A stretch of DNA of 47,076 nt, from positions 1 through 47,076 of the forward strand of contig JAEEGS010000043.1 of the NCBI GenBank assembly GCA_016280445.1, written 5' to 3'. Position 1 is the stretch's first letter. Every line of letters starts with the position of its first letter. The notes beneath the pieces were generated by a model. The model was not told where the DNA came from. It worked only from the letters and a program-made list of their open reading frames with translations, and did not search any database. Of the stretch, positions 11,572 to 17,868 are shown one piece after another. Both the position numbers and the translations under genes were made by a program. The DNA comes from Bacteroidaceae bacterium (GTDB taxonomy: Bacteria > Bacteroidota > Bacteroidia > Bacteroidales > Bacteroidaceae).

Positions 11572-12279
11572 TTAGTTAATATGTTTGTTGTTGTTAAGGA
11601 AAGCCTCTGCTTTTTCAATGTCGCTGGCATGGTCAACATCCAAAATCTTGCTGAAGGGATAGGCTTTTAGTCTCAATCCCTCTTTCACCAGCTGCCGTTG
11701 GAAGTTGCGCATGCGTGATTGTCCTTCGGCTATGCATTTGTCAATCACAGGAAAACTCTTCTCGTTCAATCCATAGATGCCTCCAGAGATGAAACGCTGT
11801 GGTTCTTGATCAAGGAAAGCTGTGATGTTCAGATGCTCATCGGTGGCTATGTAGAGCGGTTTCTCGTCATCAATATAGTCAGTCACCGCCATCATACCGT
11901 CTTCGCAGGATTCCTGCCATGCCTGGATGTACTGCTTGAATTCATCCTCCCTAAAGATGGTGTCTACCGTGGTGAGGCAGAACTTCCCGTCGCCCATCAC
12001 TTGCCGCAGTTCATAAAAACTATGCATTGACGAGGGAGTGGTCTTCACGATGAGATGCAGCATAGAATCAGTCTCCTGCAACCTCTGCAAGTGTCCCTGT
12101 GTCAGCGGAGTGAGATTGTTGGTGATGATGTAGATGTTGTCGGCACCGCAATCGTGAAAGATGCGGATGAGGCGATCAATCATTGCCTCACCCCCAATCT
12201 TGACCAACGGCTTGGGCACTTCCACACCCTCCTGCGCCAGTCGAGACCCTTCTCCTGCTGCTAGAATGGCAAATGTCAT
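11572..12279 (-). CDS. Sugar-phosphate nucleotidyltransferase family protein
   Basis: This is a 235-residue GT-A-like NTP transferase. The signature LAAGEGSRLAQEG, then VPKPLVKIGGEAMIDRLI, binds the nucleotide, and the LTTVDTIF segment supplies the metal-binding Asp. The C-terminal half has ISGGIYGLNEKSF and ILDVDHASDIEKAEAFL, as in MurNAc-1-phosphate uridylyltransferase-like and other sugar nucleotidyltransferases. Substrate and product are not determined. It lies 25 bases after prs and 12 bases before the GH43 gene, so the three probably share a transcript. An alternative is a cytidylyltransferase for a phosphorylated alcohol. Confidence 0.75.
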   Translation of the reverse strand: MTFAILAAGEGSRLAQEGVEVPKPLVKIGGEAMIDRLIRIFHDCGADNIYIITNNLTPLTQGHLQRLQETDSMLHLIVKTTPSSMHSFYELRQVMGDGKFCLTTVDTIFREDEFKQYIQAWQESCEDGMMAVTDYIDDEKPLYIATDEHLNITAFLDQEPQRFISGGIYGLNEKSFPVIDKCIAEGQSRMRNFQRQLVKEGLRLKAYPFSKILDVDHASDIEKAEAFLNNNKHIN

Positions 12280-12304
12280 TCTACCTAATACATTATTTTA
12301 TATA

Positions 12305-13243
12305 TTAGAAACTGAATTCTTCGCTCACGCTCTTCTGCTCCGCCACGGCACGGATGGCACGGGCAAACATGTCGGCGATAGAGAGTTGTACCACCTTCGG
12401 ACATTTCTGTGCGTAGGGGATAGAGTCTGTGAAGACCATCTCAATGAGGGCAGATTGCTGCACACGGTCGCTGGCAGGATCGCTCATCACACAGTGACTG
12501 GCCACAGCGCGTACACTTCTTGCTCCTGCCTTCATCATTTCGTCGGCAGCACGAGTGATTGTTCCGGCAGTGTCCACCATGTCGTCCACCAGCACCACAT
12601 CCTTATCCTTCACATCACCGATAATCTGGATGCTGTCCACCACGTTGGCCTGCAGGCGCACTTTGTTGCACAACACGAGTGGCGCATTCAGTTTCTTGGC
12701 AAACAGACGTGCGCGTTTCGCACCACCCACATCAGGTGTGGCGATGACAAGGTTAGGCAGTTGAAGGTTTTCCACATAAGGCACTTCGACAAGCGATCCA
12801 TACAGATGGTCGACGGGAACATCGAAGAAACCCTGAATCTGATCTGCATGCAAGTCCATCGTGATGAGGCGGTCAATGCCTGCCACACTCAACAAGTCGG
12901 CCACCAACTTTGCGCCGATGCTCACACGTGGCTTGTCCTTACGGTCCTGACGAGCCCAACCGAAGTAGGGGATGACTGCCACGATGCTGCGTGCGCTGGC
13001 ACGTTTGGCCGCATCAATCATCAGCAGCAACTCCATCAGGTTGTCGCTGTTGGGGAACGTGGACTGCACCAGGAACACATCGTTTCCACGGATGGACTCC
13101 TCGAACGAGACGGCAAACTCGCCGTCGGCAAAGTGTGAAATCACCATGTTGCCCAGCGGACAACCCAGACTCTGGCAGATGCGCTCTGCCAAATACCTTG
13201 TTTTCGTACCTGCGAACACTTTGAAAGGTCTTGCTTCACTCAT
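12305..13243 (-). CDS. prs: Ribose-phosphate pyrophosphokinase (PRPP synthetase)
   Basis: Prs makes PRPP from ribose 5-phosphate and ATP for nucleotide, histidine and NAD synthesis. The 312-residue protein carries VIPYFGWARQDRKDKPR (ATP/flexible loop), DLHADQIQGFFDVPVDH and the PRPP-binding loop VVLVDDMVDTAGT. Length and motifs match class I enzymes. It starts the run prs, nucleotidyltransferase, GH43, aguA. A -7-like element (TACCTTTG, 13293-13286) lies upstream but no -33 partner is evident. Confidence 0.97.
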   Translation of the reverse strand: MSEARPFKVFAGTKTRYLAERICQSLGCPLGNMVISHFADGEFAVSFEESIRGNDVFLVQSTFPNSDNLMELLLMIDAAKRASARSIVAVIPYFGWARQDRKDKPRVSIGAKLVADLLSVAGIDRLITMDLHADQIQGFFDVPVDHLYGSLVEVPYVENLQLPNLVIATPDVGGAKRARLFAKKLNAPLVLCNKVRLQANVVDSIQIIGDVKDKDVVLVDDMVDTAGTITRAADEMMKAGARSVRAVASHCVMSDPASDRVQQSALIEMVFTDSIPYAQKCPKVVQLSIADMFARAIRAVAEQKSVSEEFSF

Positions 13244-13247
13244 GTTT

Positions 13248-13262
13248 TTCTAACTGTTAGAA
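13248..13262 (-). promoter_or_regulatory. Small hairpin at the prs ribosome-binding region
   Basis: TTCTAAC and GTTAGAA form a perfect seven-base palindrome with a single central base, ending only a few bases before the prs start codon. In RNA this would sit at the initiation region and could affect translation. No ligand or regulator is implied. Confidence 0.3.
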
Positions 13263-13378
13263 AGTTGATTGGATAAAATCTTGTGCAAAGGTAATGAAAA
13301 TATATGGAATGTATGCTTTATGAAGTTATAAAAAAAGAAAAAAGTTTCAGCGATGTTCGGTGGACTTCATCTTGAGCA

Positions 13379-14539
13379 CTATTTTTGTTCACCGACCGAC
13401 ACCGCATCATCGGGTCCGCATGGCAAATGAATGCTGTCATTGATCAATGGGGTAGTGGCCGTGACGGCATACGATTTCTGTTGTTCCTCCAGAGGAATGA
13501 AAAGCGAAACCTTTCCCTCCTCGTCCGACGTAACAGCCCGGCCATCCACCTTCACCGTGGTGTTTTTGAGATATTGTGAATGAACTGAATCCCACAGTGA
13601 GAAACACACATTGCCATAGACAGAAGGATTGCGATGGATGTTCAGCACCACATTGGGGGTTAATGTCAGGGTGGTGTCAAGATTCATGAAGTCCTGACAA
13701 GCGAACGTCATGCGCACCTCTTGGTTCAGATAGTGATGAGGAATATTGGTAAATGTGGCTGAGCCATCAATCGAGTGGATGGTGTCCGTTTTCGATTCGT
13801 TGTCCAGCGTGATGGTGACGACGGCATCTTTCAGCGGAGGCAGATTCTCGTTATGCACCGAAACCTCGTTCAGTTTCAATTCCACATTGACCGGTCGACC
13901 GCTTATCCACACGCCGACTATTGCTGCCACAACTGCAATAATGCCCACCACCCAGACAATGGCTTTGTGGATGAGGAGTCGCTTATGTCGTTGCCAGATG
14001 GCATCGAACTCCACACCAAGCAGTTTGGAGATGAGTTGCACGTAGGCACGCTGCTTGTTCAGCCACGGACATGGGATATTCGTGAAAGGATAGGTTTGTG
14101 TCTGTTCATGGATGTTGGCACCCAAAATCTCTGGAAGACCTAATGTGTCCACCACAGGATTGAAGCACTCCGTGTCTTCATTCCCACTGTGTGGTTCACC
14201 TTCCACAATGAAGAAGTGAATCTGCTTTGTTCGTCCCAGTTCGTGGAAGAAGGCGATTTCCTTGCCCACCCATTCCGACTTCGCAGAGTTGGGCGAACAG
14301 ATGACAATCAGGTTTCGCGATGCCCGCAGCCGCTCCTGAAGTTCCTCCGACAACCCTCCAGGCTGAATGTCCGTCGGTGCAAAGAATACAGGCTTGATGG
14401 GCGTGCGGCTCCATCCATGCTCACTGCACAGCGTGGCAGGCATCCTGTAATGCTCCAATTTCTGCTGCACTCGCTTGCCCCATGCGGTATCCTTGGAGTT
14501 GTAACTGATAAAGGCAAAGTATTTGTAGGTCTGTTCCAT
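13379..14539 (-). CDS. TIR-domain membrane protein
   Basis: The protein has 386 residues. Residues 1-150 form a TIR_2-type domain: YFAFISYNSKDTAWGKRVQQ, then DIQPGGLSEELQERLRAS, LIVICSPNSAKSEW and VGKEIAFFHELGR. The Ser88-x-Trp90-x3-Glu94 arrangement places a Glu where NAD-cleaving bacterial TIR domains have the catalytic one. A single membrane helix lies at 193-214. Residues 220-386 look like two beta-sandwich (carboxypeptidase-regulatory or Ig-like) units, for example DAVVTITLDNESKTDTIHS and NTTVKVDGRAVTSDEEGKVS. By the positive residues before the helix (RHKRLLIHK), the TIR part should be cytoplasmic and the sandwich part extracytoplasmic. Bacterial TIR proteins often act in antiphage defence; that role here is inference. 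It has its own promoter and a structured leader. Confidence 0.85.
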   Translation of the reverse strand: MEQTYKYFAFISYNSKDTAWGKRVQQKLEHYRMPATLCSEHGWSRTPIKPVFFAPTDIQPGGLSEELQERLRASRNLIVICSPNSAKSEWVGKEIAFFHELGRTKQIHFFIVEGEPHSGNEDTECFNPVVDTLGLPEILGANIHEQTQTYPFTNIPCPWLNKQRAYVQLISKLLGVEFDAIWQRHKRLLIHKAIVWVVGIIAVVAAIVGVWISGRPVNVELKLNEVSVHNENLPPLKDAVVTITLDNESKTDTIHSIDGSATFTNIPHHYLNQEVRMTFACQDFMNLDTTLTLTPNVVLNIHRNPSVYGNVCFSLWDSVHSQYLKNTTVKVDGRAVTSDEEGKVSLFIPLEEQQKSYAVTATTPLINDSIHLPCGPDDAVSVGEQK

Positions 14540-14603
14540 ATGTTGTGTGCTATTGTTCTTTCATTTTCTGTTCCTAATACCTTTTCAAAGATGGCTGATG
14601 CGT

Positions 14604-14638
14604 TGGAATAGCATTCCATTGTCATGGAGGTCTCCATG
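14604..14638 (-). promoter_or_regulatory. Two perfect hairpins in the TIR gene leader
   Basis: CATGGAG/CTCCATG (14623-14638, 2-base loop) and TGGAAT/ATTCCA (14604-14618, 3-base loop) stand side by side between the promoter and the TIR start codon. Both should fold in the leader RNA immediately after the predicted start point. They could also be dyad operators. Confidence 0.45.
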
Positions 14639-14645
14639 TCGGAGG

Positions 14646-14677
14646 CAAAGATACGCTATTTCGTCCGAACCAACAAA
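14646..14677 (-). promoter_or_regulatory. Promoter of the TIR gene
   Basis: On the minus strand TTTG (14677-14674), 20 bases, then TATCTTTG (14653-14646). The -33 element coincides with the end of the upstream terminator's T-run. A leader of about 100 bases precedes the ATG. Confidence 0.7.
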
Positions 14678-14701
14678 AAAGGCGGGGATTTTTTCCCCGC
14701 C
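14675..14701 (-). terminator. Intrinsic terminator upstream of the TIR promoter
   Basis: On the minus strand GGCGGGGA and TCCCCGCC form a perfect eight-base GC-rich stem with a short A-rich loop, followed by TTTTTT. It ends the transcript that includes the orphan coding tail stopping at 14721. Confidence 0.85.
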
Positions 14702-14720
14702 TCTAGTTATTATGAAATTC

Positions 14721-14880
14721 TTAGTAGTCAGCCTCCTCGTCGTCGAAACCTTCGGGACACCAGTTGAGGTCTCCGGTGCTTTGATTGCTCAATGAGGTGA
14801 CGCTGCGACTCAGGCAGATGATGTAGGTCTGCTCCGTTGCCCCCACCTGCAAGCCCGTTGCGTTGGTGGGCTTTACGTCG
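14721..14880 (-). pseudogene. Orphan coding tail, possibly the remnant of a lost gene
   Basis: A minus-strand frame open for about 50 codons ends in TAA at 14721, 20 bases before a strong terminator. It reads (after a repeat-derived start) NATGLQVGATEQTYIICL and then STGDLNWCPEGFDDEEADY. The acidic aromatic tail and the correctly placed terminator look like a genuine gene end. I see no start codon, and the frame enters the palindromic element at 14871. It is in the same frame as the 95-residue gene upstream, separated from it by that gene's TGA. It may be a decayed gene broken by the repeat, or chance. I cannot name a family. Confidence 0.3.
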
Positions 14881-14921
14881 GAAAGCTCACGAGGGTAACG
14901 ACGTAAGGCTCGTGAGCTTAG
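14871..14921 (-). repeat. Dispersed palindromic element, copy 1
   Basis: AAGCTCACGAG (14883-14893) and CTCGTGAGCTT (14909-14919) are perfect 11-base arms around a loop that reads TTACGTCGTTA on the minus strand. On that strand the element matches the copy at 29303-29352: loop ACG(T/G)CGTTA and the flank TGAGCTTT are shared, while arm bases differ in a compensated way. A further hairpin (AAGCCC/GGGCTT, 14850-14872) lies just beside it. Confidence 0.65.
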
Positions 14922-14972
14922 TGGAGGAGAGGATGAGTTAGGAGTGAGAAGTTTGGAGTGGGCAGTTAGGGG

Positions 14973-15260
14973 TCAGGCACTTTCCATGTGGAAGTAGAAG
15001 TGGGGGCCGTGGAGGTCTTCCATGTCGGAGGCGAAGATGTTGAAGTCAATGCGGATGTGTTCGCGGTGGGGGAAAGGTACGGAGATGATGGCATCGGCTT
15101 GGGTGTGGGTGCCGGAGGGTGGGGCGACGATGGTGAGTTCGTAGCGTTGGGAGACTTGCCCGATGAACTGGTTGAGGAGGGTGGCGGCGCTGATGGTGTC
15201 GCTGCTGTTTTCCACGCTGATGTGTACGGGAAAAGGTATGGATGAATGTGTTTTGTCCAT
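14973..15260 (-). CDS. Small protein of unknown function (95 residues)
   Basis: I do not recognise a family. The frame starts MDKTHSSIPFPVHISVENSS and has a balanced composition with alternating hydrophobic strands (YELTIVAPPSGTH, DAIISVPFPHREHIRIDFNI) ending in ASDMEDLHGPHFYFHMESA. It has no signal peptide or membrane helix, so it is probably a small cytoplasmic alpha/beta protein. The opposite-strand frame is Val/Gly-rich and looks like a shadow. A -7-like TACCTTTG lies at 15362-15355 in the divergent region, in a sequence block also found upstream of grpE. Confidence 0.55.
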   Translation of the reverse strand: MDKTHSSIPFPVHISVENSSDTISAATLLNQFIGQVSQRYELTIVAPPSGTHTQADAIISVPFPHREHIRIDFNIFASDMEDLHGPHFYFHMESA

Positions 15261-15348
15261 AAAATGGTGTATTTTATCATAAATAAGGTTAAAAAACGGG
15301 GCTTTGGGGTAGCGGCAAACTTTTTAACACTTATCTTTGCAACTGATT

Positions 15349-15381
15349 TTGCTGCAAAGGTACGATTTAGTGAGCGAAAGT
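15349..15381 (-). repeat. Conserved promoter-like block, copy 1
   Basis: The stretch GCTGCAAAGGTACGATT followed by AGTGAGCGAAA nearly repeats the block at 46478-46505 (GCTGCAAAGGTACGATT, then AAGTGAGTGAAA). On the minus strand it includes the -7 element TACCTTTG. It is probably a recurring promoter region rather than a mobile element. Confidence 0.5.
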
Positions 15382-15391
15382 TAAGTAATTT

Positions 15392-15604
15392 ATGGTGAAA
15401 ATAGCGCTTTTTTGTGTGGTCATTGTGGGAGTGGCGGTGCTTTTGTTGAGTGTCCGTGTGCTGCTGAAACGAAACGGACGTTTTGTGAAGACACATGTGA
15501 GCCAGTCGAAAGCGATGCGTGAGCGGGGTGTGACATGTGTGCAGAGCCAAGATTTTGCCATGCGACAGGAATCGCCTTATGCGGTGAAAGAGGTTGAAAG
15601 TTGA
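15392..15604 (+). CDS. Small single-pass membrane protein of unknown function
   Basis: This is a 70-residue protein with an N-terminal membrane helix (about residues 3-24, IALFCVVIVGVAVLLLSVRV), then a basic segment (LLKRNGRF) and a soluble tail containing VKTHVSQSKAMRERGVTCVQ. From memory, short proteins with a helix followed by a comparable TH(V)xxSKAM/LRxxGxxCVQ segment are common in Bacteroidales, but I cannot name a domain. The helix followed by positive charges predicts a cytoplasmic C-terminus. It lies 39 bases before the OmpH-like gene and may be cotranscribed with it. Confidence 0.65.
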   Translation: MVKIALFCVVIVGVAVLLLSVRVLLKRNGRFVKTHVSQSKAMRERGVTCVQSQDFAMRQESPYAVKEVES

Positions 15605-15643
15605 AAATTGACAATTGAGATAGAGAACATTTAAAATTCAAAT

Positions 15644-16282
15644 ATGAGAAAAACTTTTACACTTGTCCTTTGTGGACTTATGATGGGTGCTGTGGCCGCT
15701 TCGGTTGTTTCATGCACCAACACGAATGAGGAACCTTCGAGTGCTGTTACGCCAACTAAGGCTGTGGAGTCGAAGGGACAGAATTACAAGATTGCCTATG
15801 TGCTGATTGATACGCTGACTTCGCAGTATCAGAAGTGCAAGGATCTTGAAGAGGAATTCACTAAGAAGCGTGCGAATGCCGAGAGCACCATCAATTCGAA
15901 GGGAAAGGCTTTCACGACGCAGATGCAGGAGTTCAACCGCAAGTATCAGAGCAACCAGTTCACGCAGCAGCAGTTTGAGGCTGAGCAGGCTCGTCTGGCT
16001 AAGTTGCAGCAGGATTTGCAGGATTTGCAGGCTCGTTTGAGCAATTCGCTGCAGGAGGAGTACCAGAAGGAGTTCCAGGCTTTGACCGACACGATTCAGA
16101 ACTTCACCAAGTCGTATGCGAAGGAGAAGGGTTATGACTTCATTCTCTGCAAGTCTTCAGGCATTGACAATGTGCTCTATGCTAACGAGGCTTACGACGT
16201 GACGGACGAGGTGGTGAAGGCCCTGAACAAGCGTTACGAGAAGGATGCTCCAAAGAAGGATGATAAGAAGGACAAGAAATAA
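15644..16282 (+). CDS. OmpH/Skp-family periplasmic chaperone-like lipoprotein
   Basis: This is a 212-residue protein with a lipoprotein signal (MRKTFTLVLCGLMMGAVAASVVSC, lipobox VVSC). The mature part has the OmpH/Skp plan: a short beta start KIAYVLIDTLTSQYQKC, a long coiled coil (about 65-150) rich in Gln and Glu, and a return strand GYDFILCKSSGIDNVLYAN, then DVTDEVVKALNKRY. The C-terminus is a lysine/aspartate tail (KKDDKKDKK). Skp proteins hold outer-membrane proteins in the periplasm. A lipid anchor is unusual for classic Skp but occurs among Bacteroidetes OmpH proteins. A strong hairpin follows the gene. Confidence 0.85.
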   Translation: MRKTFTLVLCGLMMGAVAASVVSCTNTNEEPSSAVTPTKAVESKGQNYKIAYVLIDTLTSQYQKCKDLEEEFTKKRANAESTINSKGKAFTTQMQEFNRKYQSNQFTQQQFEAEQARLAKLQQDLQDLQARLSNSLQEEYQKEFQALTDTIQNFTKSYAKEKGYDFILCKSSGIDNVLYANEAYDVTDEVVKALNKRYEKDAPKKDDKKDKK

Positions 16283-16298
16283 CTGAAAGAATTACTTT

Positions 16299-16340
16299 CA
16301 AACAGCGGGTTAAACAAGATTTTGTTTGACCCGCTGTTTG
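16299..16340 (+). terminator. Hairpin downstream of the OmpH-like gene
   Basis: CAAACAGCGGGT and ACCCGCTGTTTG form a perfect 12-base stem, extended inward by TAAACA/TGTTTG. It begins 17 bases after the stop codon. The downstream T-run is weak (TTATGAT), so termination efficiency is uncertain. Confidence 0.65.
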
Positions 16341-16522
16341 TTATGATGACACACATTGATGCTGTAAAGGCAACGCCGTTACCACTCCATTGATTTCTCC
16401 GTTTCTGATTGATTGGTTTCCTCGTTGTCTATTAATTGGGAAGCCCGTTGCCATTTGAGGGGTGTTTCGTTCTCCTCGAATGGGCTTTTGTGTGTCTCTG
16501 AATTGATAGAAAATGAGTCAAT

Positions 16523-16561
16523 AAAAAAGGGCTACCCCGTTTCTCACGAAAAAGAATAGCC
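16523..16561 (-). terminator. Terminator distal to galE
   Basis: On the minus strand GGCTA and TAGCC bracket a second palindrome (TTTC/GAAA), and TTTTTT follows. It is the only one of the three hairpins after galE with a clear U-run. Confidence 0.6.
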
Positions 16562-16590
16562 ACAACACAAACACAAAATAAAACACGACA

Positions 16591-16652
16591 AACGGTTCTG
16601 GTTTTACCCAGAACGTTGTTCTGGAACGCATCAGGGTGACCCCCGATGCGTT
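16591..16652 (-). terminator. Two consecutive hairpins immediately after galE
   Basis: AACGCATC/GATGCGTT (16625-16652) and AACG-TTCTGG/CCAGAA-CGTT (16591-16617) are stable inverted repeats beginning 6 bases beyond the galE stop. Neither has a U-run, so they may protect the mRNA 3' end while termination occurs at 16523-16561. Confidence 0.45.
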
Positions 16653-16658
16653 AGATGT

Positions 16659-17693
16659 TTACTGTATACCGTCGGCGCGGAGTTTCTCTTGCCATTTCCA
16701 CGCTGAACGCAGAATGTCGTCGAGCGGGGTGTCGGCACTCCATCCGAGCACCTTGTTGGCTTTGTCCACATTGCCCCAGATGGCTTCGATGTCACCCTCG
16801 CGACGTGGTGCATACTCCCATGGGAGTTTTACGCCTGTTGCTTTTTCGAAACCTTCGACAATCTCCAGCGTTGAGTAGCCGTGACCTGTACCGATGTTGA
16901 ACACCTCAACAGGGTCAGTCTCCTGTTCGAGCACACGCTGCATGGCCTTGACGTGAGCCTTGGCGAGATCCACCACATAGATGTAGTCGCGGATGCAAGT
17001 CTTGTCGGGCGTGTTGTAGTCGTTGCCGAAAATCTTCAGTTGCTTGCGGATGCCGATAGCAGTCTGAGTAACGAATGGTATGAGGTTCATGGGCACGCCA
17101 TTTGGCAACTCGCCGATGAGTGCAGATGGGTGTGCGCCGATGGGGTTGAAGTAGCGAAGAATGACGGACTTGATGGGAGCACCCGAGTGGATGTAGTCCT
17201 GAATGATTTCCTCGTTGATTTGCTTGGTGTTGCCATAAGGAGAGAGTGCCTTCTGGATGGGTGCCTGTTCGGTCACTGGAAGATTCTCCTTGGTAGGCTG
17301 ACCATAGACGGTGCAGGATGATGAGAAGATGATGCCCTTGCCACCATACTTGACCATGAGTTCCAGCACATTCATCAGCGAGTTGAGGTTGTTGCGGTAG
17401 TAGAGCAGTGGTTTTTCCACCGATTCGCCTACAGCCTTGGAAGCAGCAAAATGGATGCAGCCTTTGATGGGATATTTCTTGAAGACGGCTTCAGTTGCGG
17501 CAAAGTCGTTGAGGTCCACTTTCTCAAAAGCGGGACGAGTGCCTGTGATTTTCTCGATGCCGTCAACCACAGAAGCGTTCGAGTTAGATAAATTGTCGAT
17601 GATGACCACGTCGTAGCCTGCCTGCTGGAGCTCCACTGTGGTGTGTGAACCGATGAAACCTGTTCCGCCGGTCACGAGGATTGTCTCTTTCAT
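16659..17693 (-). CDS. galE: UDP-glucose 4-epimerase
   Basis: GalE interconverts UDP-glucose and UDP-galactose with bound NAD, supplying galactose for polysaccharides and the Leloir pathway. The 344-residue short-chain dehydrogenase fold shows VTGGTGFIGSHTTVELQQAG (NAD binding), the serine region IIFSSSCTVYG, the catalytic Tyr-Lys in SPYGNTK, and the sugar-binding RYFNPIGAHPS. Length and motifs are those of bacterial GalE. The promoter region upstream is enclosed by a 13-base inverted repeat, which is unusual. Confidence 0.95.
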   Translation of the reverse strand: MKETILVTGGTGFIGSHTTVELQQAGYDVVIIDNLSNSNASVVDGIEKITGTRPAFEKVDLNDFAATEAVFKKYPIKGCIHFAASKAVGESVEKPLLYYRNNLNSLMNVLELMVKYGGKGIIFSSSCTVYGQPTKENLPVTEQAPIQKALSPYGNTKQINEEIIQDYIHSGAPIKSVILRYFNPIGAHPSALIGELPNGVPMNLIPFVTQTAIGIRKQLKIFGNDYNTPDKTCIRDYIYVVDLAKAHVKAMQRVLEQETDPVEVFNIGTGHGYSTLEIVEGFEKATGVKLPWEYAPRREGDIEAIWGNVDKANKVLGWSADTPLDDILRSAWKWQEKLRADGIQ

Positions 17694-17739
17694 GTGTTAT
17701 GTGTATGTTTAATAATTAGTGTTTCCAAACTTAAGGGCT

Positions 17740-17805
17740 GAAGAACGAATCTCCGTGTTCCTTTGCTTGTGGTGTTGCAAATATAAAACAAAAGATTCGT
17801 TCTTC
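17740..17805. repeat. Inverted repeat enclosing the galE promoter region
   Basis: GAAGAACGAATCT (17740-17752) and AGATTCGTTCTTC (17793-17805) are perfect 13-base inverted repeats separated by 40 bases; GGG and CCC outside them can extend the match with a bulge. The minus-strand -7 element TATATTTG (17785-17778) lies between the arms, and no TTTG is found at -33, because the right arm fills the spacer. Confidence 0.7.
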
Positions 17806-17868
17806 ACCCCTTGTCGGGTGTTTATTTTTGAGAAAAATGCACTTTTTGTAAAAAAAACCCTTTTTTTC

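Larger units (their letters stand above)
14540..14972. other. Gene-poor stretch between the TIR gene and the 95-residue gene
   Basis: These 433 bases contain, from right to left on the minus strand: a spacer rich in GGAG-like triplets, palindromic element copy 1, the orphan coding tail, an intrinsic terminator, the TIR promoter and two leader hairpins. I see no other complete gene. Confidence 0.7.
16283..16658. other. Convergent intergenic region between the OmpH-like gene and galE
   Basis: These 376 bases hold the terminator hairpin of the OmpH-like gene, about 180 bases without recognisable content, and three hairpins serving galE on the other strand. I see no gene and no repeat beyond these. 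Confidence 0.7.

Noticed and set aside
12161-13138. Long plus-strand frame (325 codons) opposite prs
   Set aside because: It lies antisense to the clearly real prs gene, its translation is rich in His, Thr, Val and Cys with no domain, and it crosses into the neighbouring gene; it is a shadow frame.
14966-15550. Minus-strand frame of 194 codons overlapping the 95-residue gene
   Set aside because: Pro/Ser/Thr-rich low-complexity translation running through a divergent promoter region; the 95-residue frame in another register has a balanced composition.
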